From assembly GCA_902465435.1 (NCBI GenBank), contig CABQNH010000021.1, positions 1 to 29,861 on the forward strand: a DNA stretch of 29,861 nucleotides, written 5' to 3'. Under the pieces are notes generated by a model. That model had not been told where the DNA came from. It ran no database searches and saw only the letters and a program-made list of their open reading frames with translations. The number at the start of each line of letters is the position of its first letter. Position 1 is the stretch's first letter. The stretch is from an uncultured Eubacteriales bacterium. Its GTDB lineage: Bacteria; Bacillota; Clostridia; Oscillospirales; Oscillospiraceae. This document shows positions 14,986-24,700 of this stretch, one piece after another. The position numbers and the translations under genes were made by a program.

Positions 14986-16106
14986 GTTGCTCCTCCAAAT
15001 TTCTCTTGCCAATCGGCAAGTACTTCCTGCAAATACTGTTTTGTCATCCGGCACAGGTAAGACGGACGCCCGTCAAAGTGTCCCGTCTCACAATAACACT
15101 TTGCCGCGCAAACGTGACAGGCGCGCGCCAAGTCGCAGTGACCGCACGCGGCCGGAAGGCGAATCTCTGCACCGGCCTCGCGAATGGAACGCCAGCTCTC
15201 GGCAAAGCCGAGACGCGTCACATCAAACGACGGCGTGACCATCTGCCCGCAAGGGAGCATCCGCCCGTCCCACGTCAGCCAAAACGAGGTCGTGCCCGCG
15301 CGACACAGCATGCGGCTGCCCACAGTGCCGTCGCAGGAATCGTCCGCCGCCTTCGGCTGGCCGCCCTGCGCCAAAACCGCAGCCCGCTGACGGAAGCGCT
15401 CCGGTTCCATCGTCAATGCATCCAGCTGCGCCGCCAGATGTCCTGCCGTCTCCGGCACCAGCCGCGCATTTTCCCCGATCCTTTGCGCATCGCGTCGGAG
15501 CGGTGGGAACATGTAGGTCGTCGCCTGCACATGGGCGCCGATTTTTCGCGCGTGCTCGCAAACGTCGCGCAGCTCCTGCGCATTTTCCGGTGTAACGGAC
15601 ATCGTGAGCCGAACATCAACGCCTGCCGCCTTGAGCGCGTTCACATTCGCCCATATGGTCGAATAAGCCGGTACGCCGCAAAGCCGCTCATAGGTTTCGT
15701 CCGTCGTGCCGTACAGGGAGATATTCAAGCGGCTCGGCGGCAGCTCCAAAAACAGCTCACGCAGCGCGCCATTGAGCAGAAAACCGTTTGAATTCACGGA
15801 AACGATGAAACCCATGCGCATGATTTCCCGATAAATCTCCGGAAAATCCGGCCGCAGGGTCGGTTCTCCGCCGGTTAAAAGCAGAAAAACCGTTCCGGCA
15901 CGCTTGCACTCCTCTGCAAGCGCGATCCACGCTTGCGCAGATAGCTCCCGTCCGCGCTTTCGCTGCTCCTCCTGTGTCAGTCGAACATAGCACATTTTGC
16001 ACGAGAAATTACAGCGCGCAGTCAGCTCAAACGTTCCGCTGATTGGAATGCCAAGCGGCTTTCCCTTAGCATGAAGATATCGTGACAGGACAGGTTCCTT
16101 TGCCAA
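14982..16106 (-). CDS. Radical SAM/SPASM peptide-modifying enzyme
   Basis: A 374-residue radical SAM enzyme. The cluster motif is CNFSCKMC (Cys32, 36, 39), with SAM-binding GGEP (79-82). The C-terminal SPASM domain has Cys268, 286, 321, 324, 330, 333, 337, 339 and 352, enough for two auxiliary iron-sulfur clusters. Partnership with a coupled PqqD gene is the hallmark of enzymes that install crosslinks, thioethers or epimers in ribosomal peptides. The substrate is probably the small peptide gene at 18514-18741. The stop overlaps pqqD and the gene starts 3 nt after the HPr-kinase-like gene's stop. The exact chemistry cannot be read from sequence. Confidence 0.92.
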   Translation of the reverse strand: MAKEPVLSRYLHAKGKPLGIPISGTFELTARCNFSCKMCYVRLTQEEQRKRGRELSAQAWIALAEECKRAGTVFLLLTGGEPTLRPDFPEIYREIMRMGFIVSVNSNGFLLNGALRELFLELPPSRLNISLYGTTDETYERLCGVPAYSTIWANVNALKAAGVDVRLTMSVTPENAQELRDVCEHARKIGAHVQATTYMFPPLRRDAQRIGENARLVPETAGHLAAQLDALTMEPERFRQRAAVLAQGGQPKAADDSCDGTVGSRMLCRAGTTSFWLTWDGRMLPCGQMVTPSFDVTRLGFAESWRSIREAGAEIRLPAACGHCDLARACHVCAAKCYCETGHFDGRPSYLCRMTKQYLQEVLADWQEKFGGAT

Positions 16107-16109
16107 GCC

Positions 16110-16964
16110 TCAGCACTCCCCTTTCAGCGTGTTTTCCAAGGCGCAAACGGCGGATTCATCCGGCACGCAGGCGAATGAATACACCGGAACGGCACCGGCA
16201 ATTCTTTCTGCGGCATCCGCCGCAAGGCTGACGCTTTCCGGCAGCCAGCGCTGCAGATAGATCTGCGCAAGCAGCGCCTTGACCGCGTTCGCACCGCGCA
16301 GGTGCGCGATCCGATTTTCCGCAGCCTGGGAAAGCACAACGATCGCCCGAACCGGTGCGGACAGGTTTTCGCAAATTCCGGAGGTTCCTGCCAGCGGCAG
16401 TCCGGAGGCAATCAGCCGGTTCCCCTCAGAGAAAAGCAGCGTCTTGTCGCCGTTAATGATCTCTGCGCCGCGGTACTTGTGCCACAGCGCCGCCTGCGTC
16501 GATTTCCCGGTTCCGCAGGGCGCAGTAAACAGAATTGCCTGCCCCTCATAAAGAATAAACGAGGCATGCAGCAGCGCGCAGCCGTTCCGCAAAAAGATAT
16601 CCTCCAGCATGACGCAGGAAAGCAGAACCTCCTGCGAAAAATGAACTGTCTGCGCCGCAATCTGAAGGCTTCGTTCCATCGGCCTGGAAAATGCATAGCT
16701 CAGCATAGCGTAAGGCATCTGAAATCCACCGTATTGCGCATAGCAGCAGCCGCCGTCGGAGAAAACCTGCAGACCGTAGGAGCGAAACCGTTCCTGCGCC
16801 ATCGCCGGAAGCGTCAGGCACGCTTGCCGACTGACGGAAAGGACAACATCCGCCCGTCCCGGCGCTGCGGAAAAGCGCGGCAGGAAATCCTCCGCGCCAA
16901 CCTCCGGCAGCAGTCCCTCCACTTGGAACAGCAGCCGGCCGAAGCGATAGTAATTACTCATCAT
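16110..16964 (-). CDS. HPr-kinase-like P-loop protein
   Basis: A 284-residue protein with a divergent N-terminal half and a C-terminal HprK-like kinase fold. The Walker A is APCGTGKST (148-156), the Asp of INGDKTLL (Asp173) fits the Walker B position, and His133 precedes the P-loop. The true HprK signature and PTS-HPr context are missing. Close relatives accompany PqqD-type, lasso-peptide and other RiPP clusters, where some phosphorylate the peptide; here it may phosphorylate the precursor or act as an ATP-driven accessory. Its ATG (16964) lies inside the 3' end of the preceding gene (11-nt overlap), so expression is coupled. Confidence 0.85.
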   Translation of the reverse strand: MMSNYYRFGRLLFQVEGLLPEVGAEDFLPRFSAAPGRADVVLSVSRQACLTLPAMAQERFRSYGLQVFSDGGCCYAQYGGFQMPYAMLSYAFSRPMERSLQIAAQTVHFSQEVLLSCVMLEDIFLRNGCALLHASFILYEGQAILFTAPCGTGKSTQAALWHKYRGAEIINGDKTLLFSEGNRLIASGLPLAGTSGICENLSAPVRAIVVLSQAAENRIAHLRGANAVKALLAQIYLQRWLPESVSLAADAAERIAGAVPVYSFACVPDESAVCALENTLKGEC

Positions 16965-17703
16965 AGGTCATATAAAGGATCACAGAGCGCGCCTTCTCAT
17001 AATGGCGCTGCAGGCTCTGCGCAATCTCTCCCGCGGCAAGCCCATGCTCCAAGCGTGCGCAATAGGTAATGCCGCCCAAATAAAGGCCGTTATCAAAGGT
17101 CTTATAGTAGACTGCAACTTCGTTCTCAAAATCGTGTCCCGATCGATTCTCGAGGTTAATGACGCCGTCCTCTGTATAGAGCGCAAACGCCGCAGAGAAA
17201 TCCAGAACGGCATCGGTCAGCCTCGCCTCCCGCAAACAAACAGGGGCGCAATAGGTCACCGTTTCGTCATAGGTTTTTCGATTGGCCTCCAGAACGAGCG
17301 CCGACGACCCGGCCGGCAGACCGGATAGCTTGAAAAATGCGTGCTCTCCGCCGGCATCCATCATCAGTTCCGCATACTCAAGCCAGTCATCGCTCGTATT
17401 GGTCACGATCAGCGCAAGCACATCGGAAACAGCTTCGTCGGAGCCGTCCTCCATATACGCACCCGTGTAGGCGCACACGGTCTCCACAAGAAGCGTGCCG
17501 TCGTTCTGGTCGGGCGGGATGCTCTGCACCGCGCGAAGCCCGGGGACGGAGAAGCGAAGCGCTGCAGGCTTCCAAGACGGAGAAGGCACCGGCTGCGACG
17601 AAGCTTGCCCTGCAAGCAGGAGAATCGCAAGCGCTGTCAGCAGCAGCGCAGGTGAAAGCCACGTTCCGATTCTTCGTGCGCTATTATTTTTCTGTTTTTT
17701 CAA
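16954..17703 (-). CDS. Membrane-anchored extracytoplasmic protein of the radical SAM locus
   Basis: About 249 residues. A basic N-terminus and one hydrophobic helix (about 14-35, a signal peptide or anchor) precede an extracytoplasmic beta-rich domain with no family I recognise. The C-terminal part (GLYLGGITYCARLEHGL onward) looks like a compact module ending in a strand motif. The start is uncertain: a GTG at 17712 lies only 1 nt from AGGGG, while a TTG at 17703 is about 10 nt away and gives a clean signal peptide; I chose the TTG. It overlaps the HPr-kinase-like gene by 11 nt. It may be an immunity, export or binding protein for the modified peptide; that is inference from position. Confidence 0.65.
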   Translation of the reverse strand: MKKQKNNSARRIGTWLSPALLLTALAILLLAGQASSQPVPSPSWKPAALRFSVPGLRAVQSIPPDQNDGTLLVETVCAYTGAYMEDGSDEAVSDVLALIVTNTSDDWLEYAELMMDAGGEHAFFKLSGLPAGSSALVLEANRKTYDETVTYCAPVCLREARLTDAVLDFSAAFALYTEDGVINLENRSGHDFENEVAVYYKTFDNGLYLGGITYCARLEHGLAAGEIAQSLQRHYEKARSVILYMTYDE

Positions 17704-17712
17704 ATACCACAC

Positions 17713-18278
17713 ACCCCTACCGCAAGCAGATCACGCCGCATATTTTAACAGCCCGTTCGGGCATTCCGACGCACAAATGCAGAAGCTTTCATCCAGCTCT
17801 GCAAAAAGAAAACGCATTGGGAAAATTTGGCTTTTCCGATCGAATTTTGGAAACCTCGCTTCCATTAGAAAACGCAGGCAACGGAAAAAACTTTATCAAA
17901 TGATTGTCCGTTCCCAGGAGCTGACGCTGCATTTCCACACAAGCTGACAGCTTGTGTAGGCTGCCTGAACGTCTGCCCCCAATCCTCTGCCGCATAGCGT
18001 AGGTAGCCAAGCCCCAGCGGCCGCCGCGAGAACGGAAGCATAGATTCCGCAAGATACAAACAACTCGCGCCTGCCCAAATACTGAGGTACGGAAAGGCGC
18101 GAGTTGCAGGAATACAAATTCTATGGAAGACACACCCTTCCGGCGCAGCCGACGCCGCGTCTCCGATCGATGCAAGAGGACACAGCCGCCGTGCCGCCGC
18201 AAAGCGTTCTTCTTTTTTCGGCGAAAAATGGCACAGCCTAAAGCCGGACATCCGCCGCGTTATAAGCCGCTCACCCAT
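17713..18278. other. Long intergenic stretch with repeat debris, no gene seen
   Basis: ORFs of up to 137 codons exist here but have no ribosome sites and unnatural composition. Visible structures: an ACACAAGCT / AGCTTGTGT hairpin (17937-17957) and the stand-alone module at 18061-18106. This gap separates the peptide gene and its terminal hairpin from the enzyme operon. I could not find a convincing promoter for the operon. Confidence 0.55.
18061..18106 (+). repeat. Stand-alone central hairpin module
   Basis: An 11-bp perfect stem, CAACTCGCGCC (18061-18071) and GGCGCGAGTTG (18096-18106), with a loop carrying GAGGTACGG. This is the same module as in the middle of copies B (1954-1993), D (11274-11313) and F (28373-28412), here without the rest of the element. 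It is the piece that copies C and E lack. Confidence 0.8.
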
Positions 18279-18505
18279 AGGCAGTCTAACGGCTGCCTCA
18301 GACTTTCAATCAAGTTCGCAATCGTCAAAACGAGAAAACAATTTTGAGCATTTTCATTTGAAACGTATTCATTCTATTCTCGAAAGAACTCGAACAAACT
18401 CGGTTTAAAAATTGAATTCTATCTATTGTTTCAACTTACTTTTGAACTTTTTTGATCCTCTGCCGATGCATTCTGCGGCAGTGTGGAAGCCCGAAGGCTT
18501 CCACA
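18279..18505 (-). repeat. Intergenic structured repeat, copy E (short, divergent form)
   Basis: Minus-strand order: a hairpin (18482-18505, TGTGGAAGCC-CGAA-type loop-GGCTTCCACA) 8 nt after the peptide gene's stop; a second hairpin (18460-18481, CTGCCG / CGGCAG) in place of the usual CAGCGTGTC stem; a core of about 164 bp (18299-18462) lacking the CTCGCGCC module; and a final hairpin (18279-18298, AGGCAGTC / GGCTGCCT). The two end palindromes differ here, unlike copies B, C and D. The A/T-rich arm and terminal inverted repeats are recognisable but diverged, so this may be an older copy. Confidence 0.75.
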
Positions 18506-18513
18506 GAATTTGT

Positions 18514-18741
18514 TCAGGAACCAAAAATGAGATTTCCAGCGGCACCGGCATCATAATTGCTCGGTGTCAGCTCACAGGTCGGAGAAACTCCCATAACAAA
18601 CAGGCTCAGGCCAAGATCCTCATCATAGTAAGAGCAATTCTCGGGCGAATTGGGGCCACCTTTCACCGTACATGCAGCAATCGCTTCCGTCAGCGCGAAA
18701 TTCTCGTAGAACAGTTCGGGTTTTTGATAATGTTTTTTCAT
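18514..18741 (-). CDS. Candidate RiPP precursor peptide
   Basis: A 75-residue peptide with a basic start (MKKHYQKPELFYENFAL), an alanine-rich stretch ending in EAIAAC, and a Cys/Gly/Asn-rich second half (three cysteines, Tyr pairs, several Asn and Asp). The two-part leader/core look and absence of any known fold fit a precursor of a radical SAM-modified peptide. ATG at 18741 is preferred: AAAGGTGA lies 5-7 nt upstream and itself supplies the GTG of the longer ORF. It has its own promoter inside the 3' end of the upstream gene. It lies 810 bp from the PqqD/radical SAM operon on the same strand; the link is inferred, since no direct overlap or shared promoter is visible. Confidence 0.72.
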   Translation of the reverse strand: MKKHYQKPELFYENFALTEAIAACTVKGGPNSPENCSYYDEDLGLSLFVMGVSPTCELTPSNYDAGAAGNLIFGS

Positions 18742-18766
18742 GAAAATCACCTTTCCATTCTTCTAT

Positions 18767-18794
18767 ATTATACACGCTTCTCAGGAATGTGCAA
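18767..18794 (-). promoter_or_regulatory. Promoter of the candidate precursor peptide
   Basis: On the minus strand, TTGCAC (18789-18794), a 16-bp spacer and TATAAT (18767-18772), about 25 nt before the peptide start. The -35 lies in the last codons of the giant surface protein gene, so the peptide is transcribed independently of it. Confidence 0.7.
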
Positions 18795-21700
18795 GGAAAA
18801 TCTTGCAAAATTGTTGCAGAATCGTTGCAAGCTGTGCTCTGGTCGCACCGGCCTTCGGGCTGAGCTGCAGCCGCACCCTGGAGGTGCCGGAGATCAGACC
18901 GTTTGCAACCGCCCAAGCCATCTGCGCTTCGGCCCACGAAGAGAGGTCCGAAACGTCCTCATACTTCGTCAGATCCGCGTGCGCCGAAGTATCCAGACCT
19001 TGTTTTGCCGCGAAAGCGTACAAAATCGTTACTGTCTGCTCGCGATTGGAAATGCCGTTCGGGTCAAATTTCCCGTTGGAACCGGCGACAATCCCGTTTT
19101 CTGCCGCCCAAAGCACGGCGTCATAATACCACGCTTCGGCATTTACATCGCTAAACGGATTGTTCTCTCCATGCGTCGGCTTACCAGCCAGTGCGTAGAG
19201 CACCTGAACCATCATAGCGCGGGACATTTCCATGTTCGGGCTGAAGGATCCCTCCGCCGTTCCGGTCATGATACCGTTCGCAACCGCAAAGGCAGCACCG
19301 GAATAATACCAAGCGTCCGGGTTCAGATCCTGATACACCTCGGAGGCAGGGATTTTATCCAGCTGCGACACGCTCTGCTTTCCGCAGATCTCGCAGGTCT
19401 GCGTCAATTCGCCGTACTCCGAGCAGGTGGCTTCCTTCGTCACCACAGCCTCGCCCCATGTATGACCCAGCGGGAGAATCGGCTCACTATGGGTCTTGCC
19501 GCAGATTTCGCAGACATACTGCGTGGAGCCATAGCCCTCGCAGGTCGGGTTCGTAATACCGCTCTCCAGCCATGTATGACCTTCCGCACAGAGATCCGAG
19601 TTTCCTGTCTCGACGAGCTGACGCGCCAGCTGCACAGAGCCGCTGTTGACAAAGAAGTTCAGGGTGCCGGCCGCCGCCTTATAGCGAAGGTTCGTTATGG
19701 ACAGAATACCGCTGCCGGTATTCTGGATTACGATGGCATTGGAAATGCCGCCCGTCCAGCCGATCTTCGCGCCGAACTCGTAATACATTTCCGTATTGGT
19801 CGCAAGTGCGCGATCCAGTGCTACCGTATCCGGATTGTTGAGTGCCGTGATCTTCAAATTTGCCGTTCCGGTCACAGCCTTCGCGCCGATCTGCAGCTCA
19901 GAGACTGCCTTGTCGCCTACCAGGTAGAATACAATCGCCTGACCGTTGGCAAGGTAAACCTCGTTCTTCGGGCCGTAAAGCGCCATATCCGCGACCGTCC
20001 CGGTCGTACCGAAGCCGTCGACAAAGGCTGCACCGGCGTAATTTTCGGAGGTACGCGGCGTTTCATTGCCCGCCGTACCGGCATTCCGCGTGATCGCTGC
20101 TTCGGCAGCACTCTGCGAATTTTCCGCCGCAGCCGTCGTGTAATAGGTTACGGACGTTCCCTCGCCGGAGGCCGTCTTCCCATAGAGCGCGATGGCCTTC
20201 TGCGCCGTGTAGCTGCCGGACTTATAGTAGCGGAAGCGGTTCTGATTGGAAGCCGCGTTGAAGCGCAGATAAGCACCGCCGCTGCTGAGGATCGTCGCAT
20301 TGCCGTCGCTGTCCAGGCTCAGCGTGTTGGTATAAGCCGTCGAGGTGCTGCTTAAAAGCGTGTTCTTATTCGACGTCGTGCCGATGTAGTAGCCGCTTGC
20401 ACTTTGAATGGTATATGCGTCACCGGACTGTGCGAGAACGAACCGGCTCTTATCCAGCTCGTCGCTTGCTGCGATTGCGTTATTTTCAATGGAAACCGTC
20501 ACGCAGTTATCGTTTGCATCCAGCGTGGTTAGGCTGCCGTCAAAGGCAACGCCGCCCGCCTCGTAAACGATCAGATACTCGCCGGACCAGTCGCTCGGCG
20601 CCGTCGTGACCTTGACATAGTCGCCGTTGCCGCCGACCGTTTCCACATGGCTGTAGAGCGCATAGAAGACATGATCCCCTGTCAGCGTATACTGCGCGCC
20701 TGCCTCCTGATAACTGGGCGCCGTCTCAGTCTTTCCGGTAATTGCTTCATCCGCCCATCCAAGGAAGGTATAGGTAACGCCGTTTTCGGTGTACGGGTCT
20801 GCCGACGGCAGGGTGATCACACCGCCGCTGCATGCCTGCGGTGCGCTCTGCCCAGCCGGTACGACAAAGGTTGCCGTATAGCTGACCGCCTTTTTGTGAC
20901 CGCACAGGGAGCAAACGCCGTCCACATAGGTGCAGCCCGCAAGATCGTTCAGGGTGCAGCGCGAGCAGGTCACCGCGTGCATATCCTCGTCCTCATAGCT
21001 GTACCGGTAGTCATGGCCCAGAGGTGCAAGTTCAATTGCGCTCTCTGTGACCTCCCTGGTGCAGGCTTCATCCGAGAAGAATGCGCCGCATTCACACATC
21101 CAATAGGCAATATTGCCCTTTGCCGTACAGGTCGGCGCCTTAGCTGCCTCGGACAATGCGGCCGCATGGATGTGACCGCCGCTGCTTTCCACATAGCTGT
21201 AGCCGCAGACCGTACAGGTGAGTCGAATTCCCTCGTCCGTTTGTTCCGAGGTCATGCTGTGCTGGGCACGGTTCGTTTCCGTCTGGCACCACTTACAGAC
21301 GCCCCAGTGCTCCGTTTCGTTGTACTGATAGGTATTGCTGTGCGCAACCTTTTCCAGCGTCTCGGTGTAGCTGTAGCCGCACTTGGAGCAGGTATAGGTG
21401 ATGCTTCCCTCCGTCTGGCAGGTCGCCGGAACGGTCGTAGTTGTATGCGTGTGCGAACAGCCGCTGACGGTGATTGTCGGCGCGTGGATCGCTCTTGCGA
21501 GAATCGTGCCGTCCGACGTCTTGATCTGCAGCGTCGCATACGCCTCACCCGCACCGTTCGCGCGCACCGAAGCGCCGAAGTTCTTGCAGGTAAACACCGC
21601 TTCATTGCTGCTGCGCCAATAGGTCGACAGGGTCAATGCATCCAGCTTCGCCTGAATGTCAGCATTTTCACTGGACAACGTGAAGCGGAGCGTCGTCGTT

Positions 21701-24700
21701 GCGGGCGCATCCGTTCCCTCCGAATGCAGCACCGTTGCATCGGGCGTCGCAGTGACATAGAAGGGTGCGGTCTGCACGATCTTTCCGCAGGTCGCGCAGC
21801 GCTTTGCGTAGGTGCCGCGGCCGTTTGCCGTTTCGCTTGCGGAATAGGTCGCCGCCGTATTGAACTCCCAGTCGCTCAGCGATTCATGCGAGCAGGGCGT
21901 TGCCGTGCCGCTGCCGAAGTCATCGTCCTCGATCAGCTCATCGCGGATGGAAAGATACTCGTACTCCGCCGCGTTCCCGATCGGGTTATGGATCCGGATC
22001 GCGTCAAAATAGAAATCATACTCGCCGTCCAGCTGAATATCGAAGCCCTGAGAATAGACCGCCTCGATCACAACCGTATGCTTTGCATATGCAAGATCCG
22101 TGACCTTCAAAACAGGAATCTGATAAAGGCTGTTATCTCCCGCATCGGTCTTTTCCCAATTGGTCGTTACTGTATTCTTAACATAAGTGCCGGTTGCACT
22201 CTCTACATAGCTGCCGTCCGCGCTGCGTGCATAGAAGACCGCAACGTAAACGTACTCCACAGGATTTGTGTACTTTGCAATGTAGCAGTAGTCCGTCGGA
22301 TCGGCAACGCCGTCCCACTTGGTATAGCTGCCGTCCTCGTTCTTCTTATACCGGTCGTAGCTCGCGTATTCCGTTACCTCGATCGGTGTTTCATGATAGG
22401 TATAGCCATAATAGGTCTGCACGACGCTCGGCTTTCCGTCCACCGTCACCTTGAAGATGCCGGTATTGTTTGAGGTCAGCGACACTGCGTCAAAGCCCGT
22501 TCCGTAGAACGCAAAGGAAACCTTCGGATTCACTACACTTTGGTCGATCGCTGCACCGTCGTCCGGTCGGTTCGTCAGGATCTGCTTGGAGACGGATACC
22601 ATATGCGTCGAACCGGCGGAATAGGTCGCACAGCCGGCATAATTCGCATCGTAGCCGAAAATGTCCGTGCTTGTCAGCGGATCGGACTGCGCCAGCACAT
22701 TCTCCGTGCCAAGGATCTGCCAATAGCCGCGCTTGCCATCCGTGTAGGTAAATGCGCTGTTGCTGTCCTCGTAGTATACCGATTCATGCGGAATAATCGT
22801 CACCGTTGCACTGAGCTGTCTGTCATCGGACAACGTTACCGTATAGGTAAAGGTAATCGTCTGCTCCAGCAGGCCATCCGGCTGATAGGTGAGCCTGAAA
22901 TCTGCGCCAACCGTAACAGGCGCGCCGTCGCTGACTGCCAGAGCCGTCACTTTGAGGCCGTTCAGGCTGTCGTTTGCCAAAACGTCAAAGGTCACGCTGC
23001 GGTCATAGTCCAGCACGACCGTATCGTCAGCAAGCTGAACGTCCACGGAGCGCTTTTCGACCGTGACGGTCACAACGGCAGACAGATTCGGCGTCACGAT
23101 CGGCGTCGAGCCGTCGGTCGGCGTTGTGGTCGCCGTGATCCCGGAAATGAGAACCTGAATTTGGAATGTCTCGCTGCGGTCGCAGCCGGTCAGGTCCAGA
23201 ACACCGTCCGTCATTCCGACGGAAGCGCCGTGCGTTGCGCCCATGATGCTCCACTTTCCGCCGGAAATGGTGAAACTCGTGCCATGCTGCGTCTCGCCGC
23301 TGCCGTTCGTCACCAGCTTATTGAGCAGGACGGAGGTTGTCGATGCCGGGACGGTAAAGTCGCCGGTTTCCGTACCGTTGTGCAGGATCTGCACCGTATA
23401 GTCGACCTTTTTTACATAGACCTTAAAGGTTGCATCCTTTGCATTCACCGCGCTGGAGCCGTTCGTTGAGCCGGTTGCACCGGTCGCCGTCACGGAAATG
23501 ATGCATTCGTCCGTAACGCCGCTCAGATCCAGAACGCCGTTTTCGTCGATCGGCACGCTGGTCGTCGTTCCTGCGATTTCCGCGCTCCACGAAACCGTGC
23601 CGCCCATCACAACGCCGGACGCCTCATCCAAGCTCCCTCCGCCGGTCGTATCGTCTACCACATAGGCAGCCAGGGGCAGCTTGCTGAAATCGGTTGTAAC
23701 CGTGTAGGAAACCTCCGTCTTGCTGCCGGACGCATCCTCATAGATGACGGTGGAATAGGTTGAGAGCTGCGCGTCCACCAGAACCTTTGCTGCGGTCGAA
23801 ACATTGTGGCTGATCCCATTGATCTTGTCATACACCGTGTAGGACACCGTGACCAGCGCATAGCTGCCCTCGGCAGCGTCGTGAATCAGCAGCTCGCCGG
23901 TATTGGAATCAATCGTCATACCGGAGGCATTCTCCGTCAGACTCCAGACCGGTCCGCCGGTGATCTCCCAATTCGGATAATCGTTGATATCCGGCAGGAG
24001 CCTGCTCTTCAGATCGACAGGCGCCGTTCTTCCCGCGTGAATGGTAACCGGATTCTGAATCGTCTTCTGCTCGCCCTGATAGAAAATCTGCGCATAGAAC
24101 GGATTCGGATTTCCGAAGAAGTAAAGGTTATAGGATACTACGCCATTCGCATTCTTACTGCCGAGCTGTCCTTCCTTGCCCTTTACCACATAATCGCGGA
24201 ACTGGCCGTTGGACTGATTGTTAAACAGGAGCCAGCGAGTCGAATTCCCATGGCAAACCATCTGAATGATGTCGTTCGAATAGCCCGGGATGGACTCCTC
24301 ATCATGCAGCACGGAGAACTCCCAAATTGCAAGATCCGTCGCCGTCATGGAGAAGTTCAGCGAGTTATTTCCCGTCGAGGTGGACTCCGAGGCCGCCAGA
24401 TAGAGGCTGGAATCCTTCACGCGAACCGTATAGAGCTGATTGACGTCATCCACGCACTCGACCGTAAAGATATACTTGTCGTCGATCTGAGTGATCACAT
24501 TGAAAATCGGAGTTTCCACCCCATCTTCCGTATAGCTCGTGTCGCCGTTGGCAAACATTTCAATCGTTCCGCCGCTGACGGACGAATCCATATTCTGATA
24601 AAGGTCCGCAGTCATCGTGTCGCCGTCGATATTCTGATTCTGCATCCGGTATACGTTGACAAAGTTTGTCGGAAGCGACGGTACGCCGTCTGTAAACACG

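Noticed and set aside
14716..16106. PQQ biosynthesis locus
   Set aside because: Only PqqD-like and radical SAM genes are present; pqqA, pqqB and pqqC are absent.
16110..16964. Genuine HPr kinase/phosphorylase (hprK)
   Set aside because: The Walker A is present but the HprK signature region and PTS context are not; the neighbours are peptide-modification genes.
17865..18278. ORFs of 137 codons upstream of the radical SAM operon
   Set aside because: They run through the stand-alone hairpin module, have no ribosome site, and overlap each other in two frames.
18412..20355. A 647-codon plus-strand ORF, with further long plus-strand ORFs at 20647-22473 and 23806-26115
   Set aside because: They lie antisense to the surface protein, lack ribosome sites, and have Arg/Ile/His-rich composition typical of the reverse strand of a GC-rich gene.
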